Below are positions 17,797 through 24,741 of a stretch of DNA of 64,000 nt, piece by piece. Position 1 is the first letter of the stretch. Each line of letters opens with the position of its first letter. The stretch comes from Pseudomonadota bacterium (lineage in GTDB: Bacteria; Pseudomonadota; Gammaproteobacteria; QQUJ01). A program made the translations under genes and the position numbers. The notes under the pieces were generated by a model, which saw nothing but the letters and a program-made list of their open reading frames with translations, made no database searches and had not been told where the DNA came from. The stretch lies in the NCBI GenBank assembly GCA_008501635.1, contig QQUJ01000005.1, positions 1-64,000 on the forward strand, read 5' to 3'.

Positions 17797-17837
17797 AGGA
17801 CTAATCTAGTCCTATAATGTAGGACTAATATAGTCCT
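17797..17837. promoter_or_regulatory. Pair of Rrf2-type operators for the SUF operon
   Basis: Two near-identical 17-base palindromes, AGGACTAATCTAGTCCT (17797-17813) and AGGACTAATATAGTCCT (17821-17837), are spaced 24 bases centre to centre. Each has 7-bp arms AGGACTA/TAGTCCT. The second covers the -10 box and the first lies just past the expected start point, ideal for repression by the adjacent Rrf2 protein. Confidence 0.88.
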
Positions 17838-17855
17838 GATTGAATAGCTGATCAA
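17827..17855 (-). promoter_or_regulatory. Sigma-70 promoter of the SUF operon
   Basis: On the minus strand a -35 box TTGATC (17855-17850) is separated by exactly 17 bases from a -10 box TATATT (17832-17827). The expected start is near 17820, about 50 bases before the sufR ATG. The -10 box lies inside an operator palindrome. Confidence 0.78.
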
Positions 17856-17895
17856 CCCTGTCGGGATCAGGTTGATGTGCCGATACCGGATTCGG

Positions 17896-18012
17896 CTCGA
17901 AACCAGAGCTCGAAACCAGAGCTCGAAACCAGAGCTCGAAACCAGAGCTCGAAACCAGAGCTCGAAACCAGAGCTCGAAACCAGAGCTCGAAACCAGAGC
18001 TCGAAACCAGAG
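17896..18012. repeat. 13-bp tandem repeat, nine copies
   Basis: The unit CTCGAAACCAGAG repeats nine times without interruption, starting at 17896 and then every 13 bases to 18000, with the ninth unit ending at 18012. All full copies are identical. The array begins 41 bases upstream of the sufR -35 box. Because 13 is not a multiple of 3, frames through it show a 13-residue periodic peptide on both strands; that is an artefact. Such arrays vary in length by replication slippage. Confidence 0.95.
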
Positions 18013-18071
18013 ACCTTATCCGGCGTGAAAGGGAACAGGACGGGCATCATCGGCGTCAACCCGGCCGGAAA

Positions 18072-18083
18072 TGACAATTGTCA
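18072..18083. promoter_or_regulatory. Palindrome TGACAATTGTCA
   Basis: A perfect 12-base palindrome lies 9 bases upstream of a candidate -35 box at 18092. Its place and symmetry suit a regulator-binding site for the small transcript listed next, but no cognate factor can be named. Confidence 0.45.
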
Positions 18084-18091
18084 AAAAGCGC

Positions 18092-18205
18092 TTGCGTTAT
18101 CCTGAGTGCTTTGCTATGTTAATACCCGGTTGACACATGCTGTGTATAACCGGCTTCCGAACTTCTCCTTCCCCTCCCCCCCATTCGGAAGCCGGTTTTT
18201 TTTTT
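18092..18205 (+). ncRNA. Candidate small RNA with own promoter and terminator
   Basis: A promoter-like pair TTGCGT (18092-18097) and TATGTT (18115-18120) has a 17-base spacer and an extended -10 TG. The expected start is near 18126. A strong intrinsic terminator follows at 18148-18205, so the transcript would be about 75-80 bases. Its first 28 bases can fold into a hairpin (CCGGTT with AACCGG, inner ACACA with TGTGT) that uses the same AACCGG as the 5' arm of the terminator stem, so the two folds are mutually exclusive, as in an attenuator. No gene follows on this strand for 700 bases, which argues for a free-standing small RNA. No known family is recognised. Confidence 0.45.
18148..18205 (+). 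terminator. Strong intrinsic terminator
   Basis: Perfect 14-bp arms AACCGGCTTCCGAA (18148-18161) and its complement (18184-18197) enclose a 22-base pyrimidine-rich loop and are followed by about ten T residues. Confidence 0.88.
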
Positions 18206-18938
18206 GCCTCCCGGAACGCCTCTCGCGCTGTCCCATTCGGGTGCTTTCGATGAGTGCCGGACACCCTCCGTATCCACACTGTTTACGATTGATCGGCTGG
18301 CCAATATCGCCGGTTGGCGCACTGACAGGAGTGAATGCTGAGCGGATGCCCCGTCGAAAATTGGAATCCGGGTGCATTGGCGCGATGCGAATTCGCGGGC
18401 TATCGGAAGGACGTCCCTCATTGAACGCTCTGGTTTCGCACCCGGCATCGTGGCCTGAAATACGATTTTCGGAGGGTGCGAGCCGCTGGAATGCCTTGAT
18501 TGACGAAGGGGATACTGGAAAAAAAAAGACCGGCACCCGTATAAGGAGGGGCGGGCGCCGGTACTACCACCAAAGGAGGAGGAGGGGTAAAAACTGTATT
18601 ACGTTGGCGGGCATTATACACAAAAACTGATGCAGTGCAACAAAGAAGCGTGAATGCCCAATGGTGAATCGTTTAATCAGACCAGATGAGCTTCAGAAAT
18701 AATTGGGAATCACTTAATAACAAGAAAAACAATGAGATAAATACTGTTAAAGAGGTTAAATATGGTCTGATCAACTATCTGTTTGTCAGGCTGTCCACCT
18801 TGAATGCTGCTGTATGGGCACGCAATCAATAGATTTTGCTGCGGTAGCAAAATAATTTATGGCCCTCAGGCAGACACACCCTGCGTGGTCAACCGGAGTC
18901 TCCAGGCGTTGCGGGTGAACGGCGCTGAGAGGCTTCGC
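18206..18938. other. Intergenic region, partly A/T-rich
   Basis: Overlapping short frames on both strands show no family resemblance and unlike composition. Two imperfect palindromes are visible: ACCGGCACCC with GGGCGCCGGT around 18531-18562, flanked by an A run on the left, which reads as a terminator for minus-strand transcription; and ATCAGACCA with TGGTCTGAT around 18677-18773. The latter part is A/T-rich compared with neighbours. No terminator was found immediately after the minus-strand gene ending at 18939. Confidence 0.45.
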
Positions 18939-20549
18939 CTACACGATCTGTTGGAAGGCGATCAGGCTGTCCAGGGGGGTTGAGTTGGCAAGTGTGGTGC
19001 CGAAGAGCGATTGAAAGCTGCCTTGCTCGCCGTGAAGTGCCATGTAGTTGAGGATCACGGTCTCGACGAGGAGGTTTACATTGTTGGCCGCCGGGCTTGA
19101 GGCGGTTTCCACCGAGGCATCGCTACGCATGTAACCGATCTGCTGGTGGCGCGCTTGCGCCGCGGCGTCCGCCCCGAGCAGTTGCGGTCGTCCCAGAGGG
19201 CTATAGACCAGAAAGAAAGATGCGGCGGTGGATGAGTTGTCGCCGGTCCAGACCCCCTTGCCGCCACCGTTTGCTGAGTTGTCGAGCTGACCGTTGCTGG
19301 CGACCGAGCCGTCGCTGAGCACATACAGCATCAGCGGCCTGCCCTTTCGCGCTGCGTACTCCAGGCAGGCGCCCATGCAGCGACCGGCGCGCAGATCGCG
19401 CAGTTCGCCGGTGGCTCGGTCTCCGGTGTGGTAATCATAACCACCCATGGTGATGGTGCCTGCGCCGGCATAACCGCCGCTTGCCCCATCCAGCACCATC
19501 TTCATCACCGATGCGGTTTTACGAAACTCGCCGTCACCGTCGAACTCCACTGCCGAGAATATGCCTGCCCCGCCGCGGATATCGGTGTCGGTGGTGGGGT
19601 CAACACTGACCCCGGCAAAGCGATCCGCAATGTCAGCGGAGTTGATATATCCGCAACGCACGCGATCCTTGATCGCGGCATTCTCGGCGGCAGAGAGTCG
19701 CGGATCGACAGCGCTCAGGGCCAGTTTGCCGTCGCTGAGGCGCGTCATGGACTCCATAACGGCAACCACATCGGTGGGATCGGTAAGAATGCCGGTCAGG
19801 TTTCCCGTATCCACCATGCCGGTGACATCGGAAGGTCTGTCGACTTTGGTCGGGCGAATCTCCGGATCGATCATGGCCATCGGCGCCACCGAGTTGCCGC
19901 CCGATTCCGAGTTGCGTGATCCGACCAGCGTGACGATCTCACCGGTCGCACCGGCGCGTGCTATGCCATACATGGGATTGTGGGGATTGTTGCCGGTGTC
20001 GTTGTCCGAGCGCGCCGGGATCACCGCGCCGTTGATATTGGCGGCAGTGGCCGGGGAGATCTTCTCCAGTATTCCCCTCAGCATGGCGCTCGTGGAATGG
20101 AAGGTGAGCCCCAGGGTCGTGTCGGTGAAGTCACCGTTGCTGGTGGCGGAGGGATTGGTCTCGACCTGGCCCGGCAGCATATCGCCGGGCAAGCCGAGCT
20201 TGCTGTAGCCCGCGGTGGTCAGCAGATCCAGCTGCCCGCCCTGATTTCCGACCAACACATTGGAGCCGGCAATATTGGCACCGCCTGCCAGATCAAAGCA
20301 GATAAACGGGACCTTGGCGCCGGCGAAAGCACCCAACGGGCAACCCGCGCTGGTGGCCATGTTCTGAATATCGGTCGAGAGCAGCGCCTGGGCCATCCGG
20401 GGAAACAGACCCCAGAGTGCGCCCCCCATCACGACACCGCCGCCCGCCAGAAAGCCCTGACGGATGAAATCCCGGCGTGTCACCGGCCGGGCATGATCGG
20501 GGTGACGCAAGGGCTCGTTGGGGGTTAGCGGCCGGTGTCGTTTTGCCAT
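18939..20549 (-). CDS. Tat-exported DUF1501-like protein
   Basis: From ATG 20549 the product is 536 residues. A twin-arginine signal (TRRDFIRQGF at about residues 24-33, then a glycine/alanine-rich hydrophobic stretch) directs folded export. The mature part has the layout of DUF1501-type proteins of the alkaline-phosphatase-like superfamily: a PFICFDLAGGAN block, a central SGGNSV region, and GGYDYHTGD with YVLSDGSV near the C terminus. No haem motif is present. It is the third gene of a minus-strand set with two exported CxxCH proteins, so a periplasmic or surface role linked to them is likely. Alternative starts up to 20618 would overlap the upstream gene. The enzymatic activity is unknown. 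Confidence 0.72.
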   Translation of the reverse strand: MAKRHRPLTPNEPLRHPDHARPVTRRDFIRQGFLAGGGVVMGGALWGLFPRMAQALLSTDIQNMATSAGCPLGAFAGAKVPFICFDLAGGANIAGSNVLVGNQGGQLDLLTTAGYSKLGLPGDMLPGQVETNPSATSNGDFTDTTLGLTFHSTSAMLRGILEKISPATAANINGAVIPARSDNDTGNNPHNPMYGIARAGATGEIVTLVGSRNSESGGNSVAPMAMIDPEIRPTKVDRPSDVTGMVDTGNLTGILTDPTDVVAVMESMTRLSDGKLALSAVDPRLSAAENAAIKDRVRCGYINSADIADRFAGVSVDPTTDTDIRGGAGIFSAVEFDGDGEFRKTASVMKMVLDGASGGYAGAGTITMGGYDYHTGDRATGELRDLRAGRCMGACLEYAARKGRPLMLYVLSDGSVASNGQLDNSANGGGKGVWTGDNSSTAASFFLVYSPLGRPQLLGADAAAQARHQQIGYMRSDASVETASSPAANNVNLLVETVILNYMALHGEQGSFQSLFGTTLANSTPLDSLIAFQQIV

Positions 20550-20575
20550 GGTTGTGTCCTCGGTCTCCGCGGTCT

Positions 20576-23119
20576 CTATTGAAGCAGCATGGCGGCGCTG
20601 CCCAGTACCGCGGCGCATGTGGCCTTGACCACCTCCAGCGTCCTGGGGGTGGTCGCGCAGGTGGGGCTACCCCCGGTAGCGCATTGTGTCAGTCGGGTGA
20701 TGAGCGCCTCGAGTTCGGTGCGCACCGCCGCCTCTCCGGGTTGTGTCGCCAGATAAACCGGTACACCCAGATCGGCATTCAGCATGTTGGTCAGCAGCGG
20801 ATCGATGATCTGAGCGCGACCCGTGGCATCGAAGGCGGTATCGGCCGCGGCGCTGAAGTCGAAACCCGCGAAATAGGTGCTGCGTGCGCTGTCTCCGCGA
20901 TCCTCAACCAGGGCGCTGCAGTACTCCATGGAGAGCTGTGCTATGGCCATCTGTTGTGAGGCGAGAAATGCGTTGACGTCGTCGACCGCGGGCAGCTGCT
21001 GTTCATAGGTCGAGTAAGTGGTGCTGATGCTCGAGTTGGCGCCGGCAAATCGGTTGACCTGTGTCATTTGCGACATCGCTGCGTCGATTTCGTTGAACAT
21101 CCGCACGCCGATGTCGGAGACTGCGGGCGGGTCGGTCGGTGTGCCTGGCACAGGAGGCGACGCTTCGACAAAAACGTGAGTGTTGGCGCCCAGCTGCTCG
21201 AAAGTCAGGAAAAACTCGTCGGACTGAGGCCCGTTCTCCAGGGCGAGAATCGTGCCCAAGGAGGAGATCGGCTGTCCCTGACCGGGCGTATAGCCACTTC
21301 CATCGAGGGTGATGTCAACATTGGAGTAGGCCTGGCCCACTGTCGCTTCACGTCCGTTGATACCGATGCGCATTCCGCCCAAGGCAATGCCGCTGGGTAC
21401 CGCGGTGGGATCGAGGCTGATAAAGAACGGCTGGTTGAACAGGTAGCTGTAGCTGTCGTACTGGCTGACCTCGAAGACTATGAAACTGTCCGGCACATTG
21501 ACGAGGTGACTGACGCTGAACAGCAGAAAGAATTTTTCGCCGACACCGACATCGAAGTTCTGCGTGATCTGCTGCTGTGTCAGCGCACGATTGTGAATGC
21601 TGACCATGCGCAGAGTTCCCTGCCAGAGCCGGTCGTTGGAGACCTCGTTGCCCAGAACGAAGGCAAAGCTGTTGTCCCAATCGGCAAGATTGCCGCCGCC
21701 TGCCGCGTCGACATCGTCGGTGAAAACGCCGTTGACGTAGATCTGGCGTCCGTTGACCGGATCGTAAGTCACGACCACATGCTGGAGAGTTGCCTGCAGA
21801 TCCTCGTCGGCATCGGCCGTCGCGAGGGCTGCCTCACCGTTGGCATCGGTCGTGCTGCTGCGCCCCAGCGCCTCGTAGTTGTAGAGACGCTGTCCCAGCG
21901 TGAAGTTGCGCGCAGCGTTCGAACCCGAGTAGCCGATGATGTGCGAGTCCTCCTGGGTGACGTTGCCGGGAGCGATCCATGCCTCGATGGTGTACTCACC
22001 GGTGGCGGTGATCATGTCATGCAATTTGCGGCTCGCCGTGGTGGTGCCCTGCGCCTTGCCGTTGACGATCTGAATGCCCCAGCCGCCCACCCAGTTGACG
22101 GTGCCGCTGAACGAAAGATTGATGGCCGGGTCGACACCGCTGGTGTCGTAGGCGGTGGAGCCTTGCCCGGTTTTGAACTGCCAGAAGGCGATCTGGTTGG
22201 CCTCGTGGCGACCGCCGCTGCTGGCCACGATGCCGTCACCCGCCAGGGTGAGCGCTTTGCTGAGCACCAGTGCGGGATCCGGCTGAGTGGGCGTGACACC
22301 TGCCGCCATACTGGCGATCGCGGCCTGCATCGTTGCAGCGTTGTCCGTGCAGACGCCCCAGCAGTTGTGGAATTCATCGCGCAATCGAACCACCAGACGC
22401 GAATTGCCGGGGTTGTTGAGGTTGATCTTGGAACGTGCTGCCTCGTAAGCGGAAGCCACGTCGCTGTTGGCAAAGAAAGGTGAACGGGGCGTGCCCGCGG
22501 TTTCGGTGTGGCAGTTGGCGCAATGGCTGGTCAGCAACGGATGGACGTAGGTCTGGAACAGCGTCGGGTCGGCCGGCAGGTTGAGACTGGAGCCGGGATC
22601 CCGGATCGCCGGTGCCGTCAGCTGCACCTGAGTGCCGCTGCCGCCCACCGTTACCGCGGCCCATGCGCTGATGTAATTGGTAATGATATCGGCGCAAACC
22701 GCATCAACCGCCTCCCAGCAATTGTGTCCGCCGGCTACCTTGGTCACCATTTGCGACAGGGCGGGGGAGGTGAGATTGACCACGGTGTTGGCGGCGTTGT
22801 AGGCGAGATTGACGTCGTCTTCGCGCACGAACTGCGGCACCTGCCCGCCGCCGTTATGACAATTCCCGCACCGGTTGTCGGCTCGCAGGGGTTCCCAGAG
22901 ATTGACGCGAAAGGCCTGAATGTCCGCGGTTCCGGGCGGCGGGCCACTGTAACTGGTGCCGCCCGCGGGAGCGGAACCGGGGTTGGTCACCGTGGGGGCG
23001 CCGCCGCTGCCTCCGCCACAACCCGTTAGCAGGCCGATCAGGACCAGCGTCAGCAGCGCACCGCGTGCGGGAAGCCATACGCAGTTCCGGTAGCGGGAAG
23101 TTGGATTAAACGGAGTCAT
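20576..23119 (-). CDS. Two-haem-motif lipoprotein with LamG/concanavalin-like domain
   Basis: Starting at ATG 23119 the product is 847 residues. A lipoprotein signal ends with C34 (LLTGC), followed by a Gly/Ser linker. Two CxxCH motifs lie at residues 84-88 (CGNCH) and 200-204 (CANCH), in repeats that each include a further Cys-Trp segment (HNCWEAV, HNCWGVC), so each repeat resembles a small c-type cytochrome-like domain. The middle third is a LamG-like jellyroll (EYTIEAWIAP and a later YDPVNGRQIYVNG segment), normally a carbohydrate or ligand-binding fold. The C-terminal part is unassigned. It is probably an outer-membrane, surface-facing redox lipoprotein. A GTG at 23155 would begin earlier but puts a long polar stretch before the signal. 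Sits between the monohaem and Tat proteins in one operon. Confidence 0.75.
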   Translation of the reverse strand: MTPFNPTSRYRNCVWLPARGALLTLVLIGLLTGCGGGSGGAPTVTNPGSAPAGGTSYSGPPPGTADIQAFRVNLWEPLRADNRCGNCHNGGGQVPQFVREDDVNLAYNAANTVVNLTSPALSQMVTKVAGGHNCWEAVDAVCADIITNYISAWAAVTVGGSGTQVQLTAPAIRDPGSSLNLPADPTLFQTYVHPLLTSHCANCHTETAGTPRSPFFANSDVASAYEAARSKINLNNPGNSRLVVRLRDEFHNCWGVCTDNAATMQAAIASMAAGVTPTQPDPALVLSKALTLAGDGIVASSGGRHEANQIAFWQFKTGQGSTAYDTSGVDPAINLSFSGTVNWVGGWGIQIVNGKAQGTTTASRKLHDMITATGEYTIEAWIAPGNVTQEDSHIIGYSGSNAARNFTLGQRLYNYEALGRSSTTDANGEAALATADADEDLQATLQHVVVTYDPVNGRQIYVNGVFTDDVDAAGGGNLADWDNSFAFVLGNEVSNDRLWQGTLRMVSIHNRALTQQQITQNFDVGVGEKFFLLFSVSHLVNVPDSFIVFEVSQYDSYSYLFNQPFFISLDPTAVPSGIALGGMRIGINGREATVGQAYSNVDITLDGSGYTPGQGQPISSLGTILALENGPQSDEFFLTFEQLGANTHVFVEASPPVPGTPTDPPAVSDIGVRMFNEIDAAMSQMTQVNRFAGANSSISTTYSTYEQQLPAVDDVNAFLASQQMAIAQLSMEYCSALVEDRGDSARSTYFAGFDFSAAADTAFDATGRAQIIDPLLTNMLNADLGVPVYLATQPGEAAVRTELEALITRLTQCATGGSPTCATTPRTLEVVKATCAAVLGSAAMLLQ

Positions 23120-23147
23120 TAGCTGTGGTCTTTCCCTGGCTCGGCCA

Positions 23148-24362
23148 TCAATCACCCTGGCAATAGATTGCCGACTCGGCGAATACGCGCTTCATCTGGT
23201 AGCCGCTGGCTGCAAACGAACTGACCATCGAATCGATTTGACTTCGATCGGCGCTGTTGCCGGGTGCGCGCAGACAGACGGCTTTGAAGACCTTCTCCAC
23301 CTGACAACGGGCAAACGCGCTGCTGTGAGCGAGCTCCTGGCCCATGGATTTGGCACCGGTACCGCTCCCCGGCAACGCGGTGTCCCACCCGAGGAGCGAA
23401 TTGATCCCCTGACGCCAGTAGTTGTCCCAGCGGTCATTGGGAGTCACGTAACCGAACGGGAAGGTCTCGGCGTTCTGCAGATACTTGGGTTGGACGGTGC
23501 CGGGGGTGTAGATCAAGCGCCCGTTGTTGCCCTCCGGGTCGGTAGCGCTGTCGTACTGATACTGGTAGTAGGCGTAAGCCTGTGTCAGCGGCTCCATTCC
23601 GGTATGGCAGCCGACGCAATTGTTGAGAAAGATGCGACTGTCGCCGCCGGGGCTGCGGGTGACGTCCTGGCGGACGCGATCCGCAGCACGGGTGTTGTCC
23701 TTGATCTGTTCGAGATCCCGGCACAGGTGATTCAGCATGGTGAAGCGATACATGGCACGGTTGGTGCCGGCGTAGAAAAACGCTTTGGCAGCGGCGCGGG
23801 TCGTCATGATACCGGCGGTGGCTGAAGCGGGAAGGCCGGTGACCGCGGATTGGGGAAGCGTGCCATCCAACACGGTGCGAAGGTTAGCCCCCTGCTGCTC
23901 AAGCGCCTCGTAGTGCGCATTGCTGCTGTTGGAGTAGGCGGGTATTCCGCTGCCCGAACCGACGTAGAGAATGTCTCCGTACAGCACCTGCCGAAAATCC
24001 ACATCGTCACGCACCATGCCGACCACTGTCGCCGAGTAGTCGTTCAGCGGCGCAAAGACGGTCTGATCACGGTTGGTCCAGGGGGTTGCAAAGTTTTTCA
24101 GGGTGACGTTGTAGAAGGCGTCGTTGTCCATCGCGCGGTAGGCGGCCGTGATCTCGTCGTTGGCGACGAGGTCCGCCTCCATGGCATTCAGCACTGCGGG
24201 GCTGGGGGGTACTCCGGCGATGCGGTCGTGGATGCGTTTTGCTTGCTCGCGAGGTCCGGCATGGCCTTCGCTGGCGGCTAGAATCGACAGCAGTGACCCC
24301 AGAAAAAAAACCAGGACAGTCAATGGGGTAGGTTTGTTGCGGTGTGTGATGCGGATCGGCAT
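23148..24362 (-). CDS. Exported protein with one CxxCH haem motif
   Basis: ATG 24362 with GAAGGAG gives 404 residues. A signal peptide covers about residues 1-36. One c-type haem motif, CVGCH, is at residues 249-253 within LNNCVGCHTGMEPL. The surrounding sequence (KYLQNAETFPFGYVTPNDRWDNYW) and the cysteine-containing C terminus (KVFKAVCLRAP, AIYCQGD) do not match a family I can name with certainty. It is first in a three-gene minus-strand operon with the LamG two-haem lipoprotein and the Tat-exported protein, 28 bases before the next start, and is divergent from another haem-motif lipoprotein at 24742. A part in a periplasmic electron-transfer or substrate-oxidising complex is inferred only from this context. 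Confidence 0.72.
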   Translation of the reverse strand: MPIRITHRNKPTPLTVLVFFLGSLLSILAASEGHAGPREQAKRIHDRIAGVPPSPAVLNAMEADLVANDEITAAYRAMDNDAFYNVTLKNFATPWTNRDQTVFAPLNDYSATVVGMVRDDVDFRQVLYGDILYVGSGSGIPAYSNSSNAHYEALEQQGANLRTVLDGTLPQSAVTGLPASATAGIMTTRAAAKAFFYAGTNRAMYRFTMLNHLCRDLEQIKDNTRAADRVRQDVTRSPGGDSRIFLNNCVGCHTGMEPLTQAYAYYQYQYDSATDPEGNNGRLIYTPGTVQPKYLQNAETFPFGYVTPNDRWDNYWRQGINSLLGWDTALPGSGTGAKSMGQELAHSSAFARCQVEKVFKAVCLRAPGNSADRSQIDSMVSSFAASGYQMKRVFAESAIYCQGD

Positions 24363-24741
24363 CGGCACTCCTTCGCTGCGCTTTCGAACACCATCTGACC
24401 AGTGGTAATGGGTGCAGTGGCGCGCCTGTTTGTCGGTTGTTCTGATTCCAGGTCTGCAGTGCAGGACAGTGTCTGACGGCACGTTACCCGGGGGTTGTTA
24501 TTGACAATACGCAATATCTGCGTGGATTCTGTGACCCCATTCGCAGATCAATGGGAATAGTTCGCAATAACCTTTCAACCAAGAAGCCTAACGCGCCAAA
24601 GATTGCTGCTGGCACCCCCTTTAAGCCGGATGAGCACGGAGAGTGTTTCGCGATTTGCCCTGTGCGGAGAAACCGTAAACGACATGGCACGGAGCAGAGC
24701 GAGGCAAAGGACGACTTGGCCGGAGAACAACGCAGGGACAA
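24363..24741. other. Divergent promoter region of the haem-lipoprotein genes
   Basis: No gene is seen. The region separates the minus-strand haem set from the plus-strand envelope block and should carry promoters in both directions. A segment near 24500-24530 (TTGACA at 24501-24506, then ATACGCAATAT) may be a plus-strand promoter, though the -10 box is not clear. Confidence 0.4.

Noticed and set aside
17896-18012. CRISPR array
   Set aside because: Units are 13 bases with no spacers, and no cas genes are nearby. The same applies to the 94-bp tandem array at 4.2 kb.
17872-18105. Frame encoding a periodic 13-residue peptide (on both strands)
   Set aside because: It is produced by the 13-bp DNA repeat read in successive frames; no ribosome site or conserved domain.
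18106-18630. Protein-coding genes in the 18.1-18.6 kb interval
   Set aside because: Several overlapping frames on both strands cross a strong terminator and show no family resemblance.
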